64,000 nt of DNA from Macrostomum hystrix. Lineage: Eukaryota > Platyhelminthes > Macrostomidae. The notes below the pieces were generated by a model. It was not told where the DNA came from, made no database searches, and worked only from the letters and a program-made list of their open reading frames with translations. The translations under genes were made by a program, and so were the position numbers. Below, piece by piece: positions 1 through 24,992 of this stretch. How positions within the stretch are numbered: position 1 is the stretch's first letter; each line of letters begins with the position of its first letter. The stretch is taken from assembly GCA_950097015.1 (NCBI GenBank), contig CATNEN010000024.1:4016501-4080500 (forward strand), in the 5' to 3' direction.

Positions 1-690
1 AAGATCCCCCAGTTGACAATGATCCCCCATTTGACAATGATCCCCCAGTTGACAATGATCCCCCAGTTGACAATGATCCCCCAGTTGACAATGATCCCCC
101 AGTTGACAATGATCCCCCAGTTGAGAATGATCCCCTAGTTGAGAATGATCCCCCAGTTGACAATGATCCCCCAGTTGACAATGATCCCCAAGTTGACAAT
201 GATCCCCCAGTTGACAATGATCCCCCAGTTGACAATGATCCCGCCGGTTGACAATGAACCCCCAGTTGACAATGATCCCCCAGTTGATGATGATCCCCCA
301 GTTGACAATGATCCCCCAGTTGACAATGATCCCCCAGTTGACAATGAACCCCCAGTTGACAACGATCCCCCAGTTGACAATGATCCCCCAGTTGACAATG
401 ATCCCACAGTTGACAAAGATCCCCCAGTTGACAATGATTCCCAAGTTGACCATGATCCCCCAGTTGAGAATGATCCCCCAGTTGACAATGATCCCCCAGT
501 TGACAATGATCCCCAAGTTGACCATGATCCCCCATTTGATGATGATTCCCCAGTTGACAATTATCCCCCAGTTGACAATGATCCCCCAGTTTACCAAGAT
601 CCTCCAGTTGACGATTATCCCCCAGTTTACCTTGATCCCCATTTTGATGATGACTCCCCAGTTGACGTTGATTTTTCAAACGCTGGGTTA
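1..690. repeat. 18 bp minisatellite array, first copy
   Basis: About 38 tandem copies of an 18 bp unit with core CCCCCAGTTGACAATGAT run from the left edge to about 690. Variants replace GACAAT by GATGAT or GAGAAT, and divergence increases toward the right end. The unit is a multiple of three and nearly stop-free, so open frames on both strands (for example repeating DPPVDN) are a by-product. The same unit recurs at 1828-2490. The array continues off the left edge. Confidence 0.95.
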
Positions 691-764
691 GCCAAGATTC
701 AAACTCAGGTTTCGCCATGTTTTAAACCCTGGTGGGCTATAATTCAAACTCTCGTTTTACCATG

Positions 765-1125
765 ATTCAAACTCTGGTTTAGCCATGATTCAAACTCTGG
801 TTTAGCCATGATTCAAACTCTGGTTTAGCCATGATTCAGACTCTGGTTTAGCCATGATTCAAACTCTGGTGTAGCCATGATTCAGACTCTGGTTTAGCCA
901 TGATTCAAACTCTGGTGTAGCCATGATTCAGACTCTGGTTTAGCCATGATTCAAACTCTGGTGTAGCCATGATTCAGACTCTGGTTTAGCCATGATCGAA
1001 ACTCTGGTGTAGCCATGATTCAGACTCTGGTTTAGCCATGATTCAGACTCTAGTTTAGCCATGATTCAGACTCTGGTTTAGCCATGATTCAAACTCTATT
1101 TTTGCAATGATTCAAACTCAGGTGT
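765..1125. repeat. 23 bp minisatellite array, first copy
   Basis: About 15 copies of a 23 bp unit containing GATTCAAACTCTGG followed by TTTAGCCAT lie directly after the 18 bp array. Two variants (CAAACT and CAGACT, TTTAG and TGTAG) alternate in the middle, giving a local 46 bp dimer pattern. The same unit follows the second 18 bp array at 2490-2782. Confidence 0.93.
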
Positions 1126-1129
1126 GCTA

Positions 1130-1815
1130 TGATTTATGATATTTTATTTACGAAATGAAAAAAATAAATTAAAATAGTCTTCAATCACTACTGGCTGAAA
1201 ATTAGTCTAAAATGATTTGACGCAGTGCAGAATCGAACCCTAGCCTAGCCTAACCTATTCCTAGTGCCTACACATCGGCTATTCCGACTGTTGGTTAGTG
1301 GGTGCAAAAATCAGCCTTATAAAATGAATTCTCAAAGTTCTGGCTTTGTACAATGAAGTGAGAAAATAGAGTACACTCAGTCTCGCGGTTGGTTGTGTAC
1401 ATTTATTTCCAATTTGTCTCCAGAGTGCAGGCTTTAAATTCAATCAGCTAGGGGTTGTTGCGCAATTTGACGATGCAATTCCAATTCAGTGGCAGTCAGT
1501 GAATGAAATTCTCAATAGGCCAAGATAGTTTGACCTTTGAAATGGTCAAAAAACATGTTTTTCGAATATTTAATCCCCTTGGCAATGGAATTAAGCTTAA
1601 TAAAAATACGTGTAAAATTGTCCCCATATTTAGCATCTTTTGGTGAAGAAATGGTGAAAATCGGTTGAGCCGTTCGGGAGAAAATCAATTACAAGCAACC
1701 AACCAAGCATTTCATTTTTAGTATATTAGACTAGCAAGTTTTGCCCCCCTTCGGGGAGCAGAAATATTTTTAATTCGTCCAGTATACACTTTTTAGCAGC
1801 TGTATTTTTAGCCTT
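1130..1815. other. gene-free spacer with a partial dispersed repeat
   Basis: No convincing exon is seen. About 1555-1733 is a partial copy of the ~330 bp dispersed repeat found intact at 4284-5288: it shares TTTTTCGAATATTTAATCCC, a GAAAATCGGTTGAGCCGTTC block and the end TTCATTTTTAGTATATTAGA. Around 1210-1300 a B-box-like GAATCGAACCC (minus strand) suggests a decayed tRNA-derived SINE, but no complete promoter is visible. Confidence 0.6.
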
Positions 1816-1827
1816 TTTTACGCTACA

Positions 1828-2490
1828 ATGATCAGTTGACAATGATCCCCCAGTTGATAATGATCCCCCGGTTGACAATGGTCCCTCAGTCGACAATGAT
1901 TCCCAGTTGATGATGATCCCCCAGTTGACAATGATCCCCCAGTTGACAATGATCCCCCAGTTGACAATGATCTGGGACAATGATCCCCCAGTTGACAATG
2001 GTCCCCCAGTCGACAATGATTCCCCAGTTGACAATGATCCCCCAGTTGATGATGATCCCCCAGTTGACAATGTTCCCCAAGTTGACAATGATCCCACAGT
2101 TGACAATGATCCCCCAGTTGATAATGATCCACCAGTTGACAATGATCCCCCAGTTGACAATGATCCCACAGTTGACAATGATCCACCAGTTGAAGATAAT
2201 CACCCAGTTGACAATGATCCCCCAGTTGACATTGATCCCCCAGGTTACAATGATCCCCCAGTTGATGATGATCACCCAGTTGACAATTATCTCCCAGTTG
2301 ACTATGATCCCCCATTGATGATGATCCCCAGTTGACAATGTTACCCCAGTTGGCTATTACCCCCTAGTTGACAATGATCCCCCAGTTGATGATGATCACC
2401 CAGTTGACAATGATCTCCCAGTTGACCATGATCCCCATTTGATGTTGATTCCCCAGTTTACAATTATCCCACAGTTGACGATTATCCCCC
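1828..2490. repeat. 18 bp minisatellite array, second copy
   Basis: About 36 copies of the same CCCCCAGTTGACAATGAT unit as at 1-690, in the same orientation. Near 1973 one unit is interrupted by CTGGGA. As in the first array, units become degenerate toward the right end, where the 23 bp array starts. Confidence 0.95.
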
Positions 2491-2782
2491 AGTTCTGGTT
2501 TATCTTTGATTCAAACTCTGGTTTAGCCATGATATAAACTCTGGTTTAGCCATGATTCAGACGCTGGTTGGCCATGATTCAAACTCTTGTTTAGCCATTA
2601 TTCAAACTCTGGTTTTGCCATGATTCAAACGTAAATTTAGCCATGATTCAGACTCTGGTTTAGCCATGATTTAAGCTCTGGTTTAGCCATGATTCAGACT
2701 CTGGCTTAGAATGATTCAGACTCTGGTTTAACTATGATTCAAACTCTAGTTTAGCCATGATTCAAACGCTGGTTTTGCCATG
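2490..2782. repeat. 23 bp minisatellite array, second copy
   Basis: About 13 diverged copies of the GATTCAAACTCTGG...TTTAGCCAT unit seen at 765-1125. The order (18 bp array, then 23 bp array) repeats that at 1-1125, so the composite has been duplicated or moved as one piece. Confidence 0.9.
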
Positions 2783-2928
2783 AGAACTAATTTCCCCAGC
2801 AGCAGAGAACTAATTTCCCCAGCAGCAGAGAACTAATTTCCCCAGCAACAGAGAACTAATTCCCCCAGCAACAGAGAACCAATTCCCCCAGCAGCCGAGA
2901 ACTAATTCCCCCAGCAGCAGAGAACTAA
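2782..2928. repeat. short 23 bp minisatellite (GAGAACTAATT type)
   Basis: Six to seven copies of a 23 bp unit beginning GAGAACTAATTTCCCCAGCA, with CCC/TCC and GCAGCA/GCAACA variants. It abuts the preceding array with no spacer. Confidence 0.9.
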
Positions 2929-2929
2929 T

Positions 2930-4083
2930 GTTCTTCAAACAGAAGAGAACCTCCATAATACCAGAATGGAGGCTACTTGCAGGCTACCAAACTCGCAGCA
3001 AGAAATTTTTGCCCTTTTTCTTTGACAGGAAACCATTGCCCCCAAATAGCATAGAAACGATGTGTCCATCGTTTTACTCAGCCCAGAAGGCAACAAATAT
3101 CTCCTGTTACATCTCCTGTTACATGTGGCACGGTAGATACATTTAGAAAACTGTTAAACACATTTAGAAAATCGTTGGACACATTTAGAAAATCGTTGAG
3201 CACTTTAGAAAACGGTTTCGATCAGACTTCGTCGAATAAAGTTTTATAATTATTATTATAAAATAAGCTATTTTTTTAATCGAATAACGCTTAAAGCAAT
3301 GCTAAAAAATAGAAAAATTGGAAATAATTTACGCTCTTAGCTGCGCTCAATATTTTTTCCTTGCAGTTCTCAATTGTGATAGCGCCTGCAGCTATGCACA
3401 AAAAATATTTCCTAAGTTTTATTATCGAATAAAACTTGCTGCTTTACTCGAAAACGAATACTATTTTCTGAAAGCGAGTACAGGAATAATAAAGCTAACA
3501 AATATCTGCTTCGACAGTAGCTAACCAAAATCGCTTACTTACTTACTCGTATTTATACTCGAACCCAAAAATGCCCAAAAAATACTAATAAACAGGAACT
3601 TACGTTTTTAACTGCTGATGTTTAGAAGATTAGAAGAAAAAGAAGCAGTAACAAAACCGATGCTGAAATTCTACCTGCATTCTACAATAGCATTAAAGTA
3701 CTTTACTTCGGAGCTAGATGAAAAGAAAGCGGCACAATGATCGAAGTCGAGACAAGGTTTGACAATAGAAAGGCTGCAGTTTTATGGATAGAAAGGAGGA
3801 GGAGAGGTCTCGCTAGCATTGAGCATCATAAAAGCCCAATCATGAAATCTGCTATGTACGGTTTGCGTATTTAAATCAAATCACTCGATCAGCCAAGAGA
3901 CAAATTTATAAACGTACGTACGGGTCGAAAAGCAGTGACGCAATCCTATTCAATTGAGAGTATCGGGCCCTGTTCAGTGCTATACCAATGCACGCGCGGG
4001 CGAGAAAAAGCACCGATGCAATCTAATAAAGCTGACAGTGTCCGGCCCTATTCTAATTTAACCTTGTTTGGCCTCCTATTGAA
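2930..4083. other. gene-free interval
   Basis: No exon is supported. About 3140-3215 holds three or four degenerate ~27 bp repeats containing CACATTTAGAAAATCGTT. The rest is AT-rich unique sequence. Short open frames here show no recognisable domain and no coding bias that I can see. Confidence 0.6.
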
Positions 4084-5288
4084 AGCAATAGGAAAACTCG
4101 TTTTTCGAATATTTAATATTGTTAGCATTGAAGCAGACTAACGAAATTTTCAAGGTCTCATGCCAGTAAAATTTGGCATGTTTAGCAAAAAACGCGATCA
4201 AATTTGGTTGAGGCATTTAGCCTGTGTATCGAAATTCCACAGACAGACAGACAGACAGACTTTAGAGATTTAGTATAGTTGGACTAGCTGCCTTCGCTAC
4301 CCTCTGGGTAGCCTCACTGGAGTTCTTATCAGTGCGTTATCAAAACTGGCTCCGATGCAATCATTAAAATTGGCACTGGAGCCTCACTGCGCACAAGCTG
4401 AAAACAAGAATGCATTAGAAAAGCCTATTTAAAACAGTTTTTCGAATATTTAATCCCCTTGGCAATGAAATTAAGCTTAATAAAAATACGTGTACCGATT
4501 CCGGCCCATTTGTGATCTTTTGGTGAAGGAATTGTGAAAATCGGTTGAGCCGTTCGGGAGCTAGTCGATTGCAAACATACAAGCAAGCAAGATTTTCATT
4601 TTTAGTATAATAGACTAGCTGCCTTCGCTACCCTCTGGGTAGCCTCCCTTGAGTTCTTATCAGTGCGTTATCAAAATTGGCTCTGATGCAATCATTAAAA
4701 TTGGCACTGGAGCCTCACTGCGCACAAGGTGAAAACAAGAATGCATTAGAAAAGCCTATTAAAACTGTTTTTCGAATATTTAATCCCCTTGGCAATGAAA
4801 TTAAGCTTAATAAAATTACGTGTACCGATTCCGGCCCAATTGTGATCTTTTGGCGAAGGAATTGTGAAAATCGGTTGAGCCGTTCGGGAGCTAGTCGATT
4901 GCAAACATACAAGCAAGCAAGATTTTCATTTTTAGTATATTAGACTAGCTGCCTTCGCTACCCTCTGGGTAGCCTCCCTGTGAGTTCTTATCAGTTCGTT
5001 ATCAAAACTGGCTCTGATGCAATCATTAAAATTGGCACTGGAGCCTCACTGTGCACAAGCTGAAAACAAGAATGCATTAGAAAAGCCTATTTAAAACTGT
5101 TTTTCGAATATTTAATCCCCTTGCCAATGGAATAAAGCTTAATAAAAATACGTGTACCGATTCCGGCCCATTTGTGATCTTTTGGCGAAGGAATTGCGAA
5201 AATCGGTTGAGCCGTTCGGGAGCTAGTCGATTGCAAACATACAAGCAAGCAAGCAAGCAAGCAAGATTTTCATTTTTAGTATATTAGA
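4084..5288 (+). repeat. ~330 bp dispersed repeat, three tandem copies plus a diverged one
   Basis: Three consecutive copies start with CTAGCTGCCTTCGCTACCCT at 4284, 4615 and 4945, spaced 331 and 330 bp apart. A diverged partial copy precedes them (about 4084-4280). Each contains GAAAATCGGTTGAGCCGTTC, a run of AAGCAAGC or ACAGACAG repeats and ends TTCATTTTTAGTATATTAGA. Sentences of the type 'AAAATCGGT..AGCCGTT..GGAG' followed by a short tandem and 'AGTATATTAGA' are known from 3' parts of non-LTR retrotransposons and related SINEs in other invertebrates; assignment here is inference. A fourth relative is at 1555-1733. Open frames inside are by-products. Confidence 0.75.
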
Positions 5289-5723
5289 AGATTGCGCTTA
5301 TAACATATGCCTTTTAGGATGTTCGTACCTGGTAAGAAGGCAAGATAGCCAGTTGCTGGAACCAAACTTAAAATGGTTTTTTAATTATCTAGTGTTTATT
5401 TTTTACTCGTTCTAGTTATAAGATTACAGAAGATACTGTTGGGTAGCCGCATTCGAATTTCATTCAATGTAATTATCGTGATGTTTAGTGTACCCATTAT
5501 TATCTGAGACTAAAGTGTATAAGTTTTTTTCAGATTTAAACTGTACGTATGTTGCGTTTTATATCTTAAAATTATCGTGAAATGTTATTTTAAACAGCGA
5601 ATTTGTTAAAGTTATTGCTCATTAACTTTTTCCCCAAATTCATATATTTAACGTGCCAAGGAATCAAATGAAGTGCGCATATTGCATCTAAAATCACTAG
5701 CACACTGTTTATAAAACTGCATT

Positions 5724-19266
<13,543 letters not shown>

Positions 19267-19436
19267 CTGCTCCTGCGGACTCTCTGTCTGATCCCCAAAT
19301 TTAATTCCCCGAAATCCCCACTTGACATTCTCCCCTCTCCGTTTGTCAAGTCGTCCTTGTTGTTGCTGTTGTTTGAACTTGATCTACACAGTCTTACATG
19401 TGATGAAGTAATAGTATTGCTAATTTAACCCTGTAG

Positions 19437-19442
19437 ATTAAA
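19437..19442 (+). promoter_or_regulatory. possible polyadenylation signal of the MAPKAPK2 gene
   Basis: ATTAAA lies 171 bp after the stop codon, the first plausible signal downstream. No AATAAA is closer. Weak evidence on its own. Confidence 0.35.
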
Positions 19443-19700
19443 TATATATATATTGGATTGCTAGGCTAGAACGTCTGGAGATTAGAGAAAGAATTAATTT
19501 CAAATCCAACCCCGTCATTAAAGAGAATGCAATGGATTGCTAATCTAGCCCATGAGTTTAAAATGGATTGCTAATTTAACAGTCTGAGAACCTATTATGT
19601 CTATTTATTCTGATAACTACTTTTAGTAGGCATATTCAAAATTTCTGGCTAAATTTGTTTCTGGATTGCTAGTCTATTCACTGTGACGACAAGCAAAGTC
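19440..19700. repeat. dispersed copies of an ATGGATTGCTAATCTAGCC motif
   Basis: Four or five irregularly spaced copies of TGGATTGCTAATCTAGCCC or close variants occur in the 3' flank of the kinase gene. The same 19-mer is the core of the regular 39 bp array at 23765-24225. Confidence 0.7.
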
Positions 19701-20033
19701 AATGCGCGCGGAATTAGAGGACCAAACAATAAGCTATAATTGATTTTTTTAGCAATGGATGATCTCATTAGCTCTAAGATGCAATGTGGTTTTACAATGA
19801 ACTTTTGCAGTCTTTGTATTCTACAATTACCCTGTTCTCTAGTTATTTGCGTTTAGGTTTTCACTGTGCAACGCGCTAACAAATATAGCAATTACTGTAT
19901 GTCGGCAGCCTTTGATTTTACGTAATGTAATATATAGCTGCAGTCGCGTTCCGCTAATTCTGTTTTCTGTTTCAGTTTCAGTCAATTTGTTTAAAAACTA
20001 TGCCTAATTGATCACTTCCTTTTATCGTTATTT

Positions 20034-22206
20034 TTGACTCCCCACTCCCTGATCCTTCGACTCACCACTCCCATATTCTTCGACTCCCCACTCCCAGTTC
20101 CTTCGACTCTCCACTTCCAGATCCTTCGACTCTCCACTCTCAGATCCTTCGACTCCCCACTCGCAGATCCTTCGACTCTCTACTCCCAGATCCTTCGACT
20201 CGCCATTCCCAGGTCCTTCGACTCCCCACTCCCAGATCCTTCGACTCGCCATTCCCAGATCCTTCGACTCTCCACTCCCAGATCCTTCGACTCTCCACTT
20301 CCAGATCCTTCGACTCTCCACTCTCAGATCCTTCGACTCTCCACTCCCAGTTCCTTCGACTCTCCACTCCCAGTTCCTTCGACTCTCCACTCCCAGATCC
20401 TTCGACTCTCCACTTCCAGATCCTTCGACTCTCCACTCTCAGATCCTTCGACTCCCCACTCCCAGATCCTTCGACTCTCTACTCCCAGATCCTTCGACTC
20501 GCCATTCCCAGGTCCTTCGACTCCCCACTCCCATATTCTTCGACTCCGCACTCCCATATTCTTCGACTCCCCACTCCCAGTTCCTTCGACTCTCCACTCC
20601 CAGATCCTTCGACTCTCTACTCCCAGATCCTTCGACTCGCCATTCCCAGGTCCTTCGACTCCCCACTCCCATATTCTTCGACTCTCCACTCCCAGATCCT
20701 TCGACTCTCCACTTCCAGATCCTTCGACTCTCCACTCTCAGATCCTTCGACTCCCCACTCCCAGATCCTTCGACTCTCTACTCCCAGATCCTTCGACTCG
20801 CCATTCCCAGGTCCTTCGACTCCCCACTCCCATATTCTTCGACTCTCCACTCCCAGATCCTTCGACTCCCCACTCCCATATTCTTCGACTCTCCACTCCC
20901 AGATCCTTCGACTCGCCATTCCCAGGTCCTTCGACTCCCCACTCCCATATTCTTCGACTCCCCACTCCCATATTCTTCGACTCTCCATTCCCAGATCCTT
21001 CGACTCTCCACTCCCAGATCCTTCGACTCTCCATTCCCATATTCTTCGACTCCCCACTCCCAGATCCTTCGACTCGCCATTCCCGGGTCCTTCGACTCCC
21101 CACTCCCATATTCTTCGACTCTCCACTCCCAGATCCTTCGACTCGCCATTCCCAGGTCCTTCGACTCCCCACTCCCATATTCTTCGACTCCCCACTCCCA
21201 TATTCTTCGACTCTCCACTCCCAGATCCTTCGACTCTCCACTCCCATATTCTTCGACTCTCCATTCCCAGATCCTTCGACTCTCCACTCCCAGATCCTTC
21301 GACTCCCCACTCCCAGATCCTTCGACTCCCCACTCCCAGATCCTTCGACTCGCCATTCCCGGGTCCTTCGACTCCCCACTCCCATATTCTTCGACTCTCC
21401 ACTCCCAGATCCTTCGACTCGCCATTCCCAGGTCCTTCGACTCCCCACTCCCAGGTCCTTCGACTCCCCACTCCCAGATCCTTCGACTCTCCATTCCCAG
21501 ATCCTTTGACTCCCCACTCCCAGATCCTTCGACTCCCTACTCCCATATCCTTCGACTCCCCACTCCCATATCCTTCGACTCTCCACTCCCAGATCCTTCG
21601 ACTCCCCACTCCCAGATCCTTCGACTCCCCACTCCCAGATCCTTCGACTCCCCACTCCCAGATCCTTCGACTCCCCACTCCCAGATCCTTCGACTCCCCA
21701 CTCCCAGATCCTTCGACTCCCCACTCCCAGATCCTTCGACTCCCCACTCCCAGGTCCTTCGACTCCCCACTCCCAGATCCTTCGACTCTCCATTCCCAGA
21801 TCCTTTGACTCCCCACTCCCAGATCCTTCGACTCCCTACTCCCATATCCTTCGACTCCCCACTCCCATATCCTTCGACTCTCCACTCCCAGATCCTTCGA
21901 CTCCCCACTCCCAGATCCTTCGACTCCCCACTCCCAGATCCTTTGACTCCCCACTCCCAGATCCTTCGACTCCCCACTCCCAGATCCTTCGACTCCCCAC
22001 TCCCAGGTCATTCGACTCCCCACTCCCAGATCCTTCGACTCCCCACTCCCAGATCCTTCGACTCCCCACTCCCAGATCCTTCGACTCCCCACTCCCAGGT
22101 CCTTCGACTCCCCACTCCCAGATCCTTCGACTCCCCACTCCCAGGTCCTTCGACTCCCCACTCCCAGATCCTTCGACTCCCCACTCCCAGATCCTTTGAC
22201 TCTTCC
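20034..22206. repeat. 23 bp satellite with higher-order structure
   Basis: About 94 copies of a 23 bp unit, core CCCAGATCCTTCGACTCCCC, between the kinase gene and the minus-strand gene. Monomer variants (GGTCC, ATATTC, CATTCC, TCTACTCC) recur in blocks. A TCTACTCCCAG-type block repeats at spacings of 138 and 161 bp (6 and 7 monomers), and a segment with the rare ATCCTTTGAC variant repeats at exactly 299 bp (21501 and 21800, 13 monomers). The unit has no stop codon in any frame of either strand, which explains open frames up to 514 codons. Confidence 0.97.
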
Positions 22207-22482
22207 TTATTCCCACCTCATGATTCTTCCGCTTCCCTGGACCAATTATCAAGCAGAAATATTTAACCGAAGATTCTGTTTGACGGAATGTTTTAATTGT
22301 CTGTATATTTAGCAACAGAAGTGTACGAACAGGGTATTTTACGAGTATAACATATTACAATTTTTTCATTAATGAATAAGCACAGCTAGAAGATCAATTA
22401 TTTGAAGGATTAAACACGCTGCTAGCCACTGGATGAATTGTAAGTAGTATATATTTAGAATTAGATTTCGACTCTAAGTTTG

Positions 22483-24853
22483 TCATTCGTCTTTATTTTC
22501 ATTATCTTTTTTGCCCCCGAAATTCGGCTGCAAAATAATTTCGCCCAAGCACATGCTAAAATCGTTGCTGGAGTCAACCACGTTAATCACATCAGATGAT
22601 TGCCTCTCGAAGCTGTGGCGCATGGTTCTGCGGACAAAGGACGCCGACATGACCTCGGGATCTGGCACCGATTGTTTACAGAGGTTTAAAGTTTGAGTTC
22701 CCACATCCTCTCTCTCCCAAATCCTTCCATATCCTCCAGCTCCCATATCCTCCGAATCCCATCCTTCAATCCTTCAGCTTCTATATCCTCCGAATCCCAT
22801 CCTCCAGCTCCCATATCCTCCGAATCCCATCCTCAAGCTCCCATATCCCCCGAATCCCGTCCTTCAGCTCCCATATCCCCCGAATCCCATCCTCCAGCTC
22901 CCATATCCCCCGAATCCCATCCTCCAGCTCCCATATCCTCCGAATCCCATCCCCCAGCTCCCATATCCTCCGAATCCCATCCTCCAGCTCCCATATCCCC
23001 CGAATCCCATCCTCCAGCTCCCATATCCCCCGAATCCCATCCTCAAGCTCCCATATCCCCCGAATCCCATCCTCCAGCTCCCATATCCCCCGAATCCCAT
23101 CCTCAAGCTCCCATATCCTCCGAATCCCATCCTCCAGCTCCCATATCCTCCGAATCCCATCCTCCAGCTCCCATATCCTCCGAATCCCATCCTCCAGCTC
23201 CCATATCCTCCGAATCCCATCCTCCAGCTCCCATATCCTCCGAATCCCATCCTCGAGCTCCCATATCCCCGAATCCCATCCTCCAGCTCCCATATACTCC
23301 GAATCCCATCCTCCAGCTCCCATATCTCTCCAATATCCCCAGCTCCCTGTCCAGACAACAATGGTAGTGAGGACGCTTACAGTCCCAGGCAAGCTTAGAC
23401 ATGGCTTCCCCCAGGCTGGGGTTCTTGTCTAGCAGGGAGCGGCTCTGCGCGAGACTTCTCAGCTGGTTACTCATTCGCAGCTGCGGCATGGCAATGTCCC
23501 AGGACCAGGACTGCAGATCATGGCACTCGATCAGGGCTTCTTCCATTTTTTCGCGTTCCCGCTCAATCGGAGGCTGCGCCTGAGTACACTCGAGACGCTC
23601 AATCTCTTGCAGCCTGCCGATGAGCAGCCTGTGGTAGTTTGTGAGTTTATTTAGGAAACTGCATGCCTCATCTTGCCCATAGGTGAATTGCACAGTCTAG
23701 GTCAATAATTCTATCGACAGATGGGGGATAAGAGGAGGATAAGAGATAAGAGACAGAGAAAGATAAGGGAACTGAATGGATTGCTAAACTAGCCCACATT
23801 GAATAGGGAACTGAATGGATTGCAAATCTAGCCCACATTGAATAGGGAACAGAATGGATTGCTAATCTAGCCCACATTGAATATGGAACAGAATGGATTG
23901 CTAATCTAGCCCACATTGAATATGGAACAGAATGGATTGCTAATCTAGCCGACTAGATAAGGGAACTGAATAGATTGCTAAACTAGCCCACATTGAATAG
24001 GGAACTGAATGGATTGCTAATCTAGCCCACATTGAATAGGGAACAGAATGGATTGCTAAACTAGCCCACATTGAATAGGGAACAGAATGGATTGCTAATC
24101 TAGCCCACATTTAATAGGGAACAGAATGGATTGCTAAACTAGCCGAATAGACAAGGGAACTGAATGGATTGCTAATCTAGCCGAATAGACAAGGGAACTG
24201 AATGGATTGCTAATCTAGCCTGCTTACCTAAAGTCGTACACGTCCAGCTGGCCGAAGCCGGATCTGTCGCACTCGCTGATGATGTTAATGACCTGGCAGG
24301 ACAGCTGTCGCTGCATCCTGTAGGTGTACATCTGCACCAGCTGGCCGACGGAGACACGATCGTGCCCGTTGCTCACGATGTCGAACAGGGCCTCCTCCAC
24401 CTGGTCCTTGGAGGCGAAGGACAGGAAAAACATGAGGCGCACGAACTCCCGGCGGGTGAGGTAGCGATCTCCCCGCTTTGAAAGGCTCCTGACCAGAATC
24501 AGCAGCAGCTTCCGGTTCAGCATGGCGTCGATGCTAACGAAGCAGTCGAGCTGGTACAGCAGCAGGTCTATGAGCACGCGGCTGTCCTCAACTCCGTGAA
24601 TATTATCAAAGTAGGAGCTGAACAATTTTCGTAGGTCGTTGTAGGCCTCAGAATCTTTGTCCCAATTCCTCTCTAGCCAGGGATCCGTTGGGACCCCGGT
24701 TACCAGGGATAAGGACCGCGAAATAGTCTCGCAGGAACCCTTCGAGTCATCGTTCGATTCGCTTTCGCTACCCTCTAAGTAGCTCTGTCTGATCAGCTGC
24801 GATGTGCTGTTGCTGAACTGCCTATCGTCCGATTCAACATTAGAGTCTTCCAT
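22483..24853 (-). CDS. EF-hand-like protein, family unknown
   Basis: Three exons on the minus strand join in phase: 24853-24228, 23658-23381 and 22661-22483, for about 360 residues. Exon 1 starts at an ATG followed by an acidic, Ser-rich N-terminus. It then shows a mostly helical region with an EF-hand-like pair: a degenerate one (SKRGDRYLTRREFVRL) and a canonical-looking loop DRSGFGQLDVYD (196-207) with oxygen ligands at positions 1, 3, 9 and 12. This suggests calcium sensing, but I do not recognise the family. The exon 1 donor is AG|GTAAGC. The exon 2 acceptor (CATGCAG|T) is chosen because it keeps the frame after the EF loop; its pyrimidine tract is poor, so this junction is the least certain. 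Exon 2 ends GGGACT|GTAAGC and exon 3 starts CCAG|AT. Both introns are filled by minisatellites. AATAAA overlaps the last codons. Confidence 0.72.
22740..23335. repeat. 30 bp minisatellite, intron 2 of the EF-hand gene
   Basis: About 20 copies of a 30 bp unit with CCAGCTCCCATATCCTCCGA and ATCCCATC, ATATCCCC and ATATCCTC versions occurring in runs. It lies between exons 2 and 3 on the minus strand and gives long stop-free frames on both strands. Confidence 0.95.
23765..24225. repeat. 39 bp minisatellite, intron 1 of the EF-hand gene
   Basis: About 12 copies of a 39 bp unit containing ATGGATTGCTAATCTAGCCC and ACATTGAATAGGGAAC, with shortened versions at the right end. On the coding (minus) strand the array begins about 8 nt after the exon 1 donor. 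The core motif is shared with 19440-19700. Confidence 0.94.
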
Positions 24854-24992
24854 CCTAAACTGTCTGCTGCAATTTTTACTAACCTCGGTAAGGATTTTTC
24901 GTCCTTATGTTTACGAGTATATATTAAGAATAAAGATGAGATTTGGCCATAGACTATTCGAATGAAGCCGCAAATCAAAATCCGACTGAAAA

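Noticed and set aside
1-690. A CRISPR array, given the regular repeats
   Set aside because: Units are contiguous without unique spacers, and the genome is eukaryotic. The same holds for all other arrays here.
135-765. Repeat proteins such as (DPPVDN)n and (GGSLST)n
   Set aside because: They are frames of the 18 bp satellite; the unit is a multiple of three and lacks stops. Open on both strands.
20034-22266. Open frames up to 514 codons on both strands with 23-residue repeats
   Set aside because: The 23 bp unit has no stop codon in any frame, so all frames stay open. There is no start context, no unique domain and no splice support.
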